From NCBI GenBank assembly GCA_020248785.1, contig JADCGX010000018.1:62001-126000 (forward strand): a stretch of 64,000 nucleotides of DNA, in the 5' to 3' direction. Made by a program: the position numbers and the translations under genes. The notes beneath the pieces were generated by a model, which had not been told where the DNA came from, did not search any database, and saw only the letters and a program-made list of their open reading frames with translations. The stretch comes from Burkholderiales bacterium (GTDB lineage: Bacteria; Pseudomonadota; Gammaproteobacteria; Burkholderiales; Burkholderiaceae_F). The first letter of the stretch is position 1, and every line of letters begins with the position of its first letter. Positions 40,450 to 49,388 of this stretch are shown here, one piece after another.

Positions 40450-41461
40450 AGCAGTTCCTCTTGCGGAAGATCTGGTAGCTGAAGTCCTCGCCGCTGACCG
40501 GGAAAGCTTTGCCCGAGCCCCAGATCATGGTGGTGCGCCCGTAGGGCTGACAGCACTGGCCGCCGACCTTCGCGGTGGCGGGCACCGGGTAGGTCATCTG
40601 CAGCTTGTAGTGGGTCTTGTCGAAGATGGGCAGCGGGTACGGGCCGCACAGGCCCCGCGAGCCAGCCGTGGCGAAGGTTGTGAGCTGCCGGTGCATCTTG
40701 GCGGTCATGCGCTGGGTGAGCAGCACCGAGGCCTGCACGCCGCCGATGTGGGTGGTGACGTGGCCGGTCATCGGGTAGATCGAGCCCTGGCAGCCGGCGC
40801 ACCAGAAGAGGCTGGCCACCGGAAAACCTGCGCTCGCGGCGACGCAGTCGGCCGCGCAGGCGGCCTTGGCCACCGGGTTGGCGAAGAGCACCGCCTCCGG
40901 GTTGAGGATGGCCGAGAGCTCGTCGTCGGACCACAGCGGGTCCACCTCGGTCAGGTAGGCCAGATCGAGCGAGCCCTGCTCCAGACATGGGAAGTCCAGC
41001 AGCACTTCCAGCCAGGCGAGGATGGGGTTGGCGTACCAGTGCACCTGGTAGAAGCTGGTGCGGGTCTGCGAGTCGTGCCCGACCTGCGCGCCGCGCGGGG
41101 CACCGATGCCGGGGTCCAGCGACAGGCCACCCAGCCCGACCATGCAGAAGGGCGTGCGGGTGACGTCCACCATGCGCACCGGTTCCCAGAAGCCGATGGA
41201 GATCCCCAACCGGGGCGGGTTGCTGCAGTAGCAAACGGGCGATGAGGGGTTGCCGATGTCGGGCTGGCCGTCGGAGACGATGCCGATGCCGCCGATCGTG
41301 AGCGGGAAGAGGCAGCTCCAGCAGATGTCGGTGATCGGGTTGGCGAAGCGCCCGTGGCAGGTGGCGCCGCCGGTGGGCACGGCGGCCTGCGCCGGGGCGA
41401 GCAGCATGCTGACCAGCAGAAGCATGGCCAGCAGCCGGGCACGGAGGTCAGCGCAGTTCAT
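40433..41461 (-). CDS. traU: TraU: F-type DNA transfer/pilus assembly protein
   Basis: A 342-residue Cys-rich periplasmic protein with signal peptide (LLAMLLLVSMLLAPAQA). Family stretches are GRFANPITDICWSCLFPLTI, CYCSNPPRLGISIGFWEPVR, MVDVTRTPFCMVGLGGL, DPLWSDDELSAILNPEA, FWCAGCQGSIYPMTGHV and a final CQPYGRTTMIWGSGKAFP. The many conserved cysteines need oxidation, which fits the DsbC-like and TraF proteins in the operon. It overlaps traW by 14 bases. Confidence 0.95.
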   Translation of the reverse strand: MNCADLRARLLAMLLLVSMLLAPAQAAVPTGGATCHGRFANPITDICWSCLFPLTIGGIGIVSDGQPDIGNPSSPVCYCSNPPRLGISIGFWEPVRMVDVTRTPFCMVGLGGLSLDPGIGAPRGAQVGHDSQTRTSFYQVHWYANPILAWLEVLLDFPCLEQGSLDLAYLTEVDPLWSDDELSAILNPEAVLFANPVAKAACAADCVAASAGFPVASLFWCAGCQGSIYPMTGHVTTHIGGVQASVLLTQRMTAKMHRQLTTFATAGSRGLCGPYPLPIFDKTHYKLQMTYPVPATAKVGGQCCQPYGRTTMIWGSGKAFPVSGEDFSYQIFRKRNCCAGAW

Positions 41462-42086
41462 CGATGCGTAGCCTTCGGCCGTCCTGGGTGACGCGGGCGG
41501 GTACCTGGCGGATGCCCAGCCGGGCGGTGAGCAGGCCCTGCTGGTCGTAGTAGACGGTCTGCTTCCAGCGGCGCATCAGGTCGAGATAGGAGCCGCCGGT
41601 GAGGATCAGCTTCACCTGGCCGCGATGATCGGCAAGCTCGCGGCGGGCACGCTCGACCTGCTCGGCGTCGTGGGCGTCGAAGAAGAAGAGCGGACGCGAC
41701 AGCGAGACCACGTCCAGCGGGTTCACGCGCGTGCCCGGCGCCACGATCAGGCGGCCGTCGGCATCGCTGATCGGGTAGGGCACTTCGATGCTCGGGTCGA
41801 AGTGAAAGGTCCGAGCGGTCGCCGTGCGAGTGATGCCCGCTACCGGAGCGGGATCTTCGATCTGGCGCCGGATCCGCGCCTGGCTTTCGCGCTGCAGGCG
41901 CTCCAGGCCACCGTTGGCGGCGAGTTCGCGCAGCTTGGACTGGATGAGCGCGAGCAGGCTCGGCTCAGCGATCGGGTAGACCGGGCCGATCACGCCCAGC
42001 TGCTGGGCGTGGGCAGAGGGGCAGATTGCCGCAGTTGCGGCCGCGAGCAGCAGTGCCGCCAAGCGGGCTCGATCAGAAAATCGCAC
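41448..42086 (-). CDS. traW: TraW: F-type pilus assembly protein
   Basis: A 212-residue periplasmic protein with a signal peptide (ARLAALLLAAATAAICPSAHA). Signature parts are GPVYPIAEPSLLALIQSKL, ARTFHFDPSIEVPYPISDADGRL, GTRVNPLDVVSLSRPLFFFD and a C-terminal GLLTARLGIRQVPARV. It starts at GTG 42086, overlapping the S26 peptidase gene by 14 bases. TraW pairs with TrbC in pilus assembly. Confidence 0.93.
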   Translation of the reverse strand: MRFSDRARLAALLLAAATAAICPSAHAQQLGVIGPVYPIAEPSLLALIQSKLRELAANGGLERLQRESQARIRRQIEDPAPVAGITRTATARTFHFDPSIEVPYPISDADGRLIVAPGTRVNPLDVVSLSRPLFFFDAHDAEQVERARRELADHRGQVKLILTGGSYLDLMRRWKQTVYYDQQGLLTARLGIRQVPARVTQDGRRLRIDELR

Positions 42087-42642
42087 GGGCCCGTCCGATG
42101 ATCTGCTCGCGTGCGATCCAGCCGGTGAGCGCGTAGCGCGAGTCCAGGCTGTCGGGGTGCGGCGCGAAGACGAAGTAGCGACCCTCGGGCAGGGTGCCGG
42201 TGGGGCCGGGTTCGAGCGGCTCGCCGCGACGGCTCGTCGGCTTGGCCTGCCCGACCGCGGTCCCAGCCACGACGAAGGTGGCGTCCTCGCGAGTCACGGT
42301 GTCGCCGGGTTGTCCGGCCAGCACCTTGATGAAGGTGACGCCGGCCGGGTAGGGGCCACCCCCCGCCCAGCGGAACGCGACATGCTCGCCGCGCTGCGGA
42401 GGCGCGCCACGCTCGATCAGGTACAGCGTCCCCGGCAGGCTGTGCGTGGCGTTCAGGCCGAGCGCGTAGTGGTTGTGGAACCAGAGCGCGCCCGCCAGGG
42501 CAGCGGCGTAGGCAAGGCCCCAGCGGCGCAGGTGCGTTGCGGTTCGGATGCGGAAGCGGGCGGCGTCGAAGCGCGCCCATGTCGCTGCCAGAAGGGCGCG
42601 TGGTTCCAGCCCGAAGCGCAGCGTTCGCGTGATAGGGCTCAT
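42073..42642 (-). CDS. S26 signal-peptidase-like conjugation protease (TraF/TrhF type)
   Basis: A 189-residue membrane-anchored serine protease of the plasmid TraF S26 type. The catalytic Ser is S68 in GLNATHSLPGTLYLIERG and the Lys is K106 in GVTFIKVLAGQPGDTV. The C-terminal box FVFAPHPDSLDSRYALTGW is also present. One TM segment lies at about 41-58. In related systems this enzyme processes or cyclises the pilin. The start at 42642 overlaps the trbI stop (ATGA); the frame is open upstream inside trbI. Confidence 0.9.
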   Translation of the reverse strand: MSPITRTLRFGLEPRALLAATWARFDAARFRIRTATHLRRWGLAYAAALAGALWFHNHYALGLNATHSLPGTLYLIERGAPPQRGEHVAFRWAGGGPYPAGVTFIKVLAGQPGDTVTREDATFVVAGTAVGQAKPTSRRGEPLEPGPTGTLPEGRYFVFAPHPDSLDSRYALTGWIAREQIIGRARAIF

Positions 42643-43019
42643 CGCGATTCCTCCAGTCCGAGTTGCCGGCGCAGTTGCGGTGTGAGGTCGGCGATCCGGC
42701 TGCTGGCACCGGACCCGATCAGCGCGCCCTGGGTGAAGACGAGGCAACGGCACTCGGCCGGCAGCCTTGCCAGCAGCCGGTCGAGCTGCTCGCCGAAGGC
42801 AGCGGCCTCGCGCAGAGCGGCGGCGCGGTCGGTGTCGCTGGCATCCCGGCGCAGCAGTTGCGCGGTCACCTGGCCTTCCTTGGTGCGGTAGAGCGAGGCG
42901 ATGTCCACGGTGGCCAGGCGCTGCCCGGAAGCCGGCAGCAGCCAGGAAGCGGCCGCCACCAGCGCGAGGCTCAGCGCGGCGTTGAGCCCGACGATCAGGG
43001 CGAGTTCGCTGCGGCTCAC
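42639..43019 (-). CDS. trbI: TrbI: F-type conjugation protein
   Basis: A 126-residue inner-membrane protein with one N-terminal TM segment (ELALIVGLNAALSLALVAAASWLL) and a periplasmic part with LATVDIASLYRTKEGQV and CRCLVFTQGALIG. It matches the small type-F TrbI proteins, which influence pilus retraction. It sits between traC and the S26 peptidase gene and overlaps both by four bases. Confidence 0.88.
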   Translation of the reverse strand: MSRSELALIVGLNAALSLALVAAASWLLPASGQRLATVDIASLYRTKEGQVTAQLLRRDASDTDRAAALREAAAFGEQLDRLLARLPAECRCLVFTQGALIGSGASSRIADLTPQLRRQLGLEESR

Positions 43020-45574
43020 GCGTGCCCCCGCTCGGCCAGCACCGCGTCGATGGCCTGCGACACGGAAAGGCCTTCGGAGCGCTTCGCGTTGATCGCGCTG
43101 AAGTCTTCCGCCCGGCTGGAGAAGAGCAGCAGGCTGTAGGGGTCGACGATCAGGCGCCCGACCCCGTTGCCGGCAGGCGAGTGGATGAAGACCTCCGAAT
43201 ACGCGCCATGCTCGGTCCGCAGCGACTGCAGCAGCCGCTTCATAGCGTCGTCCATGGTGAGCTGGCCGAGCTTGTCCATCATCTCGATGGACTCGGGCTT
43301 CTGGCGCAGCAGGAACATCCAGTCGGAGTTGTCCAGTGCCGCCTTGGCCGCCGGGTTACGGTAGTAGTCGTCCACGCCCTGGGTGGCCGACATGAAGGCG
43401 CCCTTGTACTTGCGGGCCCGCCGGTAGCCAGCCTCGATGAACTCGGCGGTGGCTCCGCCCGAGAGCAGGTCCCAGGCCTCGTCGATGATCACGATCTTCT
43501 TGCGATCGCGGGTGAAGTACATCTCGCGGGTGATGCGGTACATGACGATCAGCAGCACCACCGTCTGCAGGTCCTTCTTGGCCTTGAGCTCCTCGAGTTC
43601 GAGCACGATGAAGTCGCTCGAGAAATCGATGCTCGCCTCGCGGTCGAAGTACTTGCCGTAGGTACCGTCTCGCGCATAGGGCGCGAGCATCGCGGCCAGG
43701 TCCTTGAGCCGGCGATCGCCTTCGGCCTCGGCATTGGCGTCGTCGTCCAGGCGCCCGGTGGCCAGCAGCGCGTGGATGTCGGTGATCGTCATTGCGCGGC
43801 CCTTGGCCTTCCAGACCTTCTTGATGGCCGCACCGAGCGTCGAATACCGAAAGCCGTCCAGCGCCTCGCGCGGCGAGACCATCTGGGCGAGCAGCGGCTG
43901 CAGCAGTTCCATGTCCTCGTCGATGTCCTCGACGAAGCTGAAGGGGTTGAGCGAGATCCCCGCGCTCTCGGTGAACTCGATGAAGCTGCCGCCGACGTTG
44001 CGGCAGGCCTTCTCGTAGGAGCGGCCGACGTCGATGATCCAGACCCGGGCGCCGGTGCCGAGATACGACATGGCGATCTCGTTCAACAGCAGCGACTTGC
44101 CCGAGCCCGAGGTGCCGGCGATCGCGACGTTGTAGTTGCCGGCCGGGTTGTCGTACACGTCCAGCGGCATGAGCTGGCCGCGCCGGCCGCCCAGCATCAA
44201 CACCGGGGTGCCGGTGCCTTGCCACTCGGCCACCAGCGGTGCCAGGTGCACCGCGTTGGCCGAGGTCTTGGTGCTCACCCGCTTCATGCGCGAGAGATCG
44301 CCGTGAAAGGGCGGCGACAGCGTCATCGGCAGCGAGCCGATCAGCCCCTGGGCCATCATCATCGTGTCCCGCGACAGCTCGAAGCCGCGCGCCCGGAAGA
44401 TCGAGCGGGCGGCCTGCTCGGCGCGGGCCATGGCCTCGGGCGGAGCGAAGAGCGCCACCTGGTGCTGCAGGTCCACCAGCTGCTGGCCGTCGTCCAGGGC
44501 CTTGAGGACGATGTCCCAGTCGGCCTTGCGCTCCTGCATGTCCGGCAGGAAGCGAGCCATGTAGCTGGTGGCGTTGGTGGTGGCGCGCGCGGCCTTCAGG
44601 TACGCCCAGTTGCGGGTGGCCTCGGCGTCCAGCACATGAACGCCCAGCGTGATCATGAAGGGGCAGGGGTACTGCAGCGTGGCCTGGTAGAGGTCGCCGA
44701 TGAGGCTGCCCATGTTCCACAGCGCAAAGCGCGGCGGGAACGAGCGCACCGACAGCAGACGCATCTCCTGCGGCTCGGCCACCGGGTTGGCTAGCGTGAT
44801 GCCGCCGGATCGGATGACGAGCATCGTCGCCGGGTCGAGTACCTGGTCGCGCAGCTCGCGCCCGGCGTCGTAGGTGAGCGGCAGGCCGTCGCCCGCCTGC
44901 CGGTGGGGATCGAGCAGGGCGGAGACCCAGTTGATGAGGTCTCCCGCCGTCCATGGGCGCGACGGGAAGCCGGCAGCGTGCAGCGTGGCGCGCATGCCAT
45001 CGCGCCGCAGCAGGAGCTCGTCGATGCGCCCGAGGTTCTCCGGGCTGCCGGGCAGACAGACGCTGGCCACCAGCCGGAAGCGCCGCAACAGATAGCTTTG
45101 GTTGGGCAGCAGGGACTGGCGGGCGCCGCGCAGGTAGTGCCCGACCCGGCGGCGGGCGAGCGTGCGGTGGATGTTGGTGTGCCGGCCCAGCCGACCGCGC
45201 TCGTTCAGTTCGGGGATGAACTCGTCGGGCACGCGCAGGTCGGCGTAGGCGCCGAGCGTGCCGCGGATGTCGGGGCTTGCCAGCAGGTGGAACTGGATGC
45301 CGGTGCCGGCCGGTGCGGCCTCGTACAGCGCCGTGAGGATGCGCGACATCTCCTCGTCCGCCCCGGACTGCGGGCGCAGCTCCAGGCAGAAGCCCAGGGC
45401 GTCGCGGTTGACGAAGACCTGCCGGTCCTCGAGCCAGGCGCGGTAGGGCAGCCAGTGGGAGAAGGAGTCGGCGTCGTTGCGCGGCAGCGGCCCGGCACTG
45501 GGCGGGCGCAGCAACTCGCCGATGCGCGTGGCGCGCAGCGCGCCGTCCAGGTCGTCGATCAGGGTGCGCAGCAT
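43016..45574 (-). CDS. traC: TraC: F-type T4SS VirB4-like ATPase
   Basis: An 852-residue ATPase that powers pilus assembly. Walker A is AGTSGSGKSLLLNEI near residues 485-500. Walker B is KIVIIDEAWDLLSGG near 693-707. The later motif FMSATQGVDDYY is near 725-735. The N-terminal TraC domain has SFSHWLPYRAWLEDRQVFVN near 40. The length is normal for TraC. It starts three bases after the traV stop and overlaps trbI by four. Confidence 0.97.
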   Translation of the reverse strand: MLRTLIDDLDGALRATRIGELLRPPSAGPLPRNDADSFSHWLPYRAWLEDRQVFVNRDALGFCLELRPQSGADEEMSRILTALYEAAPAGTGIQFHLLASPDIRGTLGAYADLRVPDEFIPELNERGRLGRHTNIHRTLARRRVGHYLRGARQSLLPNQSYLLRRFRLVASVCLPGSPENLGRIDELLLRRDGMRATLHAAGFPSRPWTAGDLINWVSALLDPHRQAGDGLPLTYDAGRELRDQVLDPATMLVIRSGGITLANPVAEPQEMRLLSVRSFPPRFALWNMGSLIGDLYQATLQYPCPFMITLGVHVLDAEATRNWAYLKAARATTNATSYMARFLPDMQERKADWDIVLKALDDGQQLVDLQHQVALFAPPEAMARAEQAARSIFRARGFELSRDTMMMAQGLIGSLPMTLSPPFHGDLSRMKRVSTKTSANAVHLAPLVAEWQGTGTPVLMLGGRRGQLMPLDVYDNPAGNYNVAIAGTSGSGKSLLLNEIAMSYLGTGARVWIIDVGRSYEKACRNVGGSFIEFTESAGISLNPFSFVEDIDEDMELLQPLLAQMVSPREALDGFRYSTLGAAIKKVWKAKGRAMTITDIHALLATGRLDDDANAEAEGDRRLKDLAAMLAPYARDGTYGKYFDREASIDFSSDFIVLELEELKAKKDLQTVVLLIVMYRITREMYFTRDRKKIVIIDEAWDLLSGGATAEFIEAGYRRARKYKGAFMSATQGVDDYYRNPAAKAALDNSDWMFLLRQKPESIEMMDKLGQLTMDDAMKRLLQSLRTEHGAYSEVFIHSPAGNGVGRLIVDPYSLLLFSSRAEDFSAINAKRSEGLSVSQAIDAVLAERGHA

Positions 45575-45577
45575 GGC

Positions 45578-46285
45578 TCAGGGCTCGGGTTGGTCGAGGG
45601 AAGGGTTGGGTCGGGGGCTGATGCCGGGTTCCTGAGCGCCGGGCGGTGCGCTCGCGGGCGCAGCGCTGGGCGCCGCGGGCGGGGTGACGCCCATGCGCGG
45701 GCCGCGCGGAGCGGGGCGGACCCGCTCGATCAGCCAGCGGCCGTGATCGATCAGCACGTGGACGGTGGAGGCTTCGTGCAGGTCGCCGTCGCTGTCCTCC
45801 CAGGGAGCGATCCACAGGCGCAGGACGCGGGGGGCGGTGCGCAGGGCGGCGGTGGATTTGGCGGGCTCCGCACCGGAAGGTGCGGTCGGGGCAACTGTGG
45901 TCGCGCCGCTTGCCGGCGCGGGCGCAGGCCGGGTCTCAGCGGGGGAGACCTTGGGGGCAGGTGCGCCAGCGCCGCTGCGAACCAACGGTCCGTGGGACGT
46001 CGCGTCGGCGACGGGCGTCCCCAGCGCTCCGGATCCAACCGCGCGGGGCGCGTCCGATCCGAGCAATTGCCGGGCGCCTTGTCCGGCGTTGGCGTAGACA
46101 CCGGACACCGAAGTGCACTGCGCGCCTGCCGGGGCCTTGCAGGCATAGGTCGGGGTGCCGCCGACGCCCGACAGGTTCGAGGCACAGCCGCTCAGACCCA
46201 GCACGGCGGTGCCCGCGAGGAGAGCGGTAAGGCGCAGCGCTCGGGGAGAGGGTCGGCAGGTGGCCGCCAGGTGCGCGCCCTTCAT
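45578..46285 (-). CDS. traV: TraV: outer-membrane lipoprotein of the T4SS core
   Basis: A 235-residue lipoprotein. The lipobox is LGLSGC with the lipidated Cys at residue 34. It is followed by the TraV signature GVGGTPTYACKAPAGAQCTSVSGVY with two Cys. The C-terminal part is Pro/Ala-rich and ends with acidic and proline-rich residues. TraV forms the outer-membrane core with TraK and TraB (VirB7 role). It overlaps dsbC by four bases. Confidence 0.92.
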   Translation of the reverse strand: MKGAHLAATCRPSPRALRLTALLAGTAVLGLSGCASNLSGVGGTPTYACKAPAGAQCTSVSGVYANAGQGARQLLGSDAPRAVGSGALGTPVADATSHGPLVRSGAGAPAPKVSPAETRPAPAPASGATTVAPTAPSGAEPAKSTAALRTAPRVLRLWIAPWEDSDGDLHEASTVHVLIDHGRWLIERVRPAPRGPRMGVTPPAAPSAAPASAPPGAQEPGISPRPNPSLDQPEP

Positions 46286-47244
46286 CGGGCGCTACTCCCC
46301 GCCGCTGCGCTGGGGGCACCGGCTCCGGGGCGCGACAGCCAGGCCTCGATCTGATCTCGGCTTGCGGCGCCTGCGAGCACGCGACCGTCGCCCGCGATCA
46401 GGGTCGGCGTGCCGTTGATCCCGAGCTGCTCGCCCAGGGCCACGTTGCGGTCCACTGGATGCGGGCAATCCGCCTGGGGCGGCAGCGAATCTCGCAGCAT
46501 CAGCGCCTGCCAGCTGGCGAGTCGGTCGGTCGCGCACCACACCGACACGGCCTTCCCGCGTGCGGCCGGGTGCAGCGAGGCCAGCGGCATCAGGAAGGTG
46601 TGGATCGTGACGTCATCCAGGCCGCGCAGTTCGGCTTCCAGCCGCCGGCAGTAGGGGCAGTCCGGGTCGCTGAAGATCGCCAGCGTGCGCGTGCCCTTGC
46701 CCCGGACCTCGGTCAGCGCATCGGCCAGCGGCAGGCTCCCGAAATCGATGCGGGCCATCGCGTCCTTGCGCTCGGCGGTCAGGTCGCGCTGCTGGCGCAT
46801 GTCGTATAGGTGGCCGAACAGGAAGTAGCGACCGGTCGCATCGACGTAGGCGAGGTTGGCGCCCATCGCCACCTCGAAGACGCCGGGCCAGGCCGTGGGG
46901 TGGATGGCGCCGAAGCGCGTGGAGGGGTAGAGCGCCTGCAGGCGCTCGACGAGGGGGCGGGCGTCGGCTGCTTCGGATCCGACCGGCGTGACGATCGATC
47001 GCGCTGCCCGCTGGGTTTCTTGGGCCGCTTGAGTCTGAGCGGGCGAACCGGCCTGCGCCTGTCCTGTCGGCGCGGCGCGGGTGGCCGTCGCGGCACCGGT
47101 CTTTGGCGAGGCCACGGGTTGGGCGGCGAGCGGGTTGGCGTACAGGCCAGCCGCGAGGGTCGTGGCCAGCGTGGTCGCGAGCGTGGCGGCATGGCGGGCG
47201 CGGTTCGGGGTGCGCGCGGCCGGGTCAGTCTTCGTCGTCTTCAT
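46282..47244 (-). CDS. dsbC: DsbC-type disulfide isomerase of the transfer operon
   Basis: A 320-residue periplasmic protein. An N-terminal signal region (about 13-40) and a long Ala/Thr/Gln-rich linker precede the DsbC dimerisation domain (about 88-165, VERLQALYPSTRFGAI). The catalytic thioredoxin domain has the C-P-Y-C motif in TLAIFSDPDCPYCRRLEAEL near 186-205 and the cis-Pro region LGINGTPTLIAGDGRV near 280. It should reshuffle disulfides in TraN, TraU and TraH. The start at 47244 is chosen for its GGAGA site; it overlaps traB by 20 bases. Confidence 0.92.
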   Translation of the reverse strand: MKTTKTDPAARTPNRARHAATLATTLATTLAAGLYANPLAAQPVASPKTGAATATRAAPTGQAQAGSPAQTQAAQETQRAARSIVTPVGSEAADARPLVERLQALYPSTRFGAIHPTAWPGVFEVAMGANLAYVDATGRYFLFGHLYDMRQQRDLTAERKDAMARIDFGSLPLADALTEVRGKGTRTLAIFSDPDCPYCRRLEAELRGLDDVTIHTFLMPLASLHPAARGKAVSVWCATDRLASWQALMLRDSLPPQADCPHPVDRNVALGEQLGINGTPTLIAGDGRVLAGAASRDQIEAWLSRPGAGAPSAAAGSSAR

Positions 47245-48682
47245 CGGCAGTTCTCCGGGCAGTGGGGGTGCGGCGCGCGAGGTGCGGGAAGGCGTCGCGG
47301 TCAGGGTCGGTGTTCGCGTTCGCGCCATCGGGGCGGGTGCCATCCAGCGACTGCCCGAGCGCGATGCCCTGGGTGAGCACCACGTCCACGGTGCGGCCGG
47401 CATCGACCTCGATCACCGGGAAGACCTTCTCGGCCAACGTGATGTAGTACTGGGCGAGCCGGTCGAGCGCGCGACCCACGCCGGTCCCCAGACCCGCCTG
47501 CAACTGCTTGCCCGGATCCACGGTGCCGGTGGTGCCCAGCGGCGAGACGGAGACCGTGGTGGCGCTCTGCTGGAACGCGGTGCCGATGCCGCTGGCCACG
47601 CCGGCCAGCAGAGCGTTGGCGAGGATCTGACCCTGCTTGGAGACCAGACGCCCGCGCATGCCGGCCTTGCCATCCTCGCCGGCCACGTAGCCGCGGATCG
47701 GCACGTCGATCGCGGTGCCGTCGCGGGTGACGCAGGACAGCGACTCGGTGCGGATGTAGGCGCGCTCGGCGCTCACGTCGCCATAGCCGGCGCCGACGAC
47801 GAAGCATTCCTTGATGCGACCCCGGAAATGGTTGGGCAGCACCGCGTGATCGAGCAGGCGCAGCAGCACCGGCTGCGGGTTGCGCTGGGCCTGGCCGCCC
47901 GTGGGCGCGTCGAGCCCGCCGAGCAGCAGGGCGCGGGTGAAGCTGCCGCTGGGCAGGTACCGGCGGGTATCGCGAGAAGGCGAGGCAGGCTTGCCGGTGG
48001 CGTCGGTTGTGCCCGATGCACCGGATGCGGCGCCGGTGCGCAGTGCGGCCGGGTCGGCCAGCGTGATGCTGACGATGCCACCGGAGCCCAGGCCAGACGG
48101 CGCGGCGCCGGGGCTACCGGGCAGACCGGTACGCGGGGCCGCAGGAGCTGGCAGGGTGGAGGGCGCCGGCGGAGGCGGAAGCCTCTGCGCCGGGTTGGCC
48201 GCATGCGGTGACGCCACCGGATCCGGGCCGAAGTTTGGTCGAGCGGCGGGCGCCGACAGGGGCGGCGGAGGCAGTGGGGTGAGGCCGTTGGTGTCGGCGC
48301 GGCCAGACGGCACGCCGGCGTTGCCCGCCTCCAGGCGCTTGAGCCGTTCCATCATGTCGCGGCTCTGGCCTTCGAGCTCGCTGCCGCGCTGGGTGAGTTC
48401 GCGCGAGCGCTGCTCGATCGAGCGCAGTTGCGCATCGGCCTGCCCACGCCAGGCGTCCCGCGGATCGACCTGGGCGCCGGGCGAGAGGATGTTGGTGGAC
48501 TTGGGCCGAGGGGCGGGCTCGCTGCTGGTGCCCGATCCGGTAAGAGACACCGACACGACGGTGCCGGCGACGATCACCCCGGCGATCCCGGCCAGCAGCA
48601 GGTACTGGCGGCGCTTGATGCGCTCGGCGCTCGCACCTGCGGGTGCGTCGACATTGCCGGGCGGCAGAGGTTGCTCAGTCAT
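47225..48682 (-). CDS. traB: TraB: T4SS core protein (VirB10-like)
   Basis: A 485-residue inner-membrane-anchored protein. It has one TM segment at about 26-48 (RQYLLLAGIAGVIVAGTVVS). A coiled coil follows at about 75-115 (QLRSIEQRSRELTQRGSELE), then a Pro-rich linker (about 130-190), then the C-terminal TrbI/VirB10 beta domain (about 245-450). That domain has TRALLLGGLDAPTGGQAQRN and KECFVVGAGYGDVSAERAYI. It bridges both membranes with TraK and TraV. It overlaps traK by eight bases. Confidence 0.95.
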   Translation of the reverse strand: MTEQPLPPGNVDAPAGASAERIKRRQYLLLAGIAGVIVAGTVVSVSLTGSGTSSEPAPRPKSTNILSPGAQVDPRDAWRGQADAQLRSIEQRSRELTQRGSELEGQSRDMMERLKRLEAGNAGVPSGRADTNGLTPLPPPPLSAPAARPNFGPDPVASPHAANPAQRLPPPPAPSTLPAPAAPRTGLPGSPGAAPSGLGSGGIVSITLADPAALRTGAASGASGTTDATGKPASPSRDTRRYLPSGSFTRALLLGGLDAPTGGQAQRNPQPVLLRLLDHAVLPNHFRGRIKECFVVGAGYGDVSAERAYIRTESLSCVTRDGTAIDVPIRGYVAGEDGKAGMRGRLVSKQGQILANALLAGVASGIGTAFQQSATTVSVSPLGTTGTVDPGKQLQAGLGTGVGRALDRLAQYYITLAEKVFPVIEVDAGRTVDVVLTQGIALGQSLDGTRPDGANANTDPDRDAFPHLARRTPTARRTADEDDED

Positions 48683-49388
48683 CGCTGCGGCGCTCCCGGA
48701 TCACGAAGACGGGTGTGGCCTCGCCAGGCTGCAGGCTTGCGCGCTCCACGCTCACGGCCATCACGCCGCGCTTGTGCAGATCAGGCTCATGCAGGGTCAG
48801 CGCAGCGGCGCCGGTGTTGGCCAGGCGGTACTTCTCGGCCACCACGTGGGCGCCCAACAGCACGCGCTCCAGCGTGAGCCGGGTGCCCGACCAGAGCGCG
48901 ATGTCGCGCCCGGGCTCGCGTACCTCCATGTCCTCCGGGAGGCTGTCGTCAGCGAGCGCCACCAGCAAGTTCTTCAGCGTGCGGACGTGGCGGCTGCTCG
49001 CTTCCAGGCGCGGCGGCGCATCTGCCGTGGCGCGCGGCTCGCGGATCACGATCGAGTCGCCGGGTACGTCCACCGGCTGAAGCAGCAGCGACACCGTGCC
49101 CCGGTCGCTGCTCACGAAGAGGTTGATCGGCTTGGTGGACTGAGGATCGGCAGGCCGGATGAAGACCTGGCCGCGCTCGTCGTCCTTCTCCAGCACGAAC
49201 TCGTTTGCGTTGCCGGTGACCCGGCGCACCCGCGAGCGCTCGAAGGCGATGCGGGTGACTTCCTGACGCGAGACCCGGGCCAGCACGGTGGCGCCGTCTC
49301 GGGCCTCCACCACCTGCTGCGCGAGGGCGGGCTCAGCGAGCAGGGGCGCCAGCAGGCACAGCAGGTGCAGAGGAAGACGAAGACGCAT
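48675..49388 (-). CDS. traK: TraK: T4SS core secretin-like protein (VirB9-like)
   Basis: A 237-residue periplasmic protein. The start at 49388 gives a normal signal peptide (MRLRLPLHLLCLLAPLLAEPALA). A start at 49454 is also in frame but adds a Pro-rich stretch. Both overlap the end of traE. Typical features are QQVVEARDGATVLARVSRQE, TRIAFERSRVRRVTGNANEF and GEATPVFVIRERRSD at the end. TraK makes the outer-membrane ring with TraV. Confidence 0.9.
   Translation of the reverse strand: MRLRLPLHLLCLLAPLLAEPALAQQVVEARDGATVLARVSRQEVTRIAFERSRVRRVTGNANEFVLEKDDERGQVFIRPADPQSTKPINLFVSSDRGTVSLLLQPVDVPGDSIVIREPRATADAPPRLEASSRHVRTLKNLLVALADDSLPEDMEVREPGRDIALWSGTRLTLERVLLGAHVVAEKYRLANTGAAALTLHEPDLHKRGVMAVSVERASLQPGEATPVFVIRERRSDD

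Noticed and set aside
43356..45815. 819-codon minus-strand frame offset from traC
   Set aside because: Arg/Ala/Pro-rich shifted frame of traC, without any motif; the traC frame has Walker A and B.
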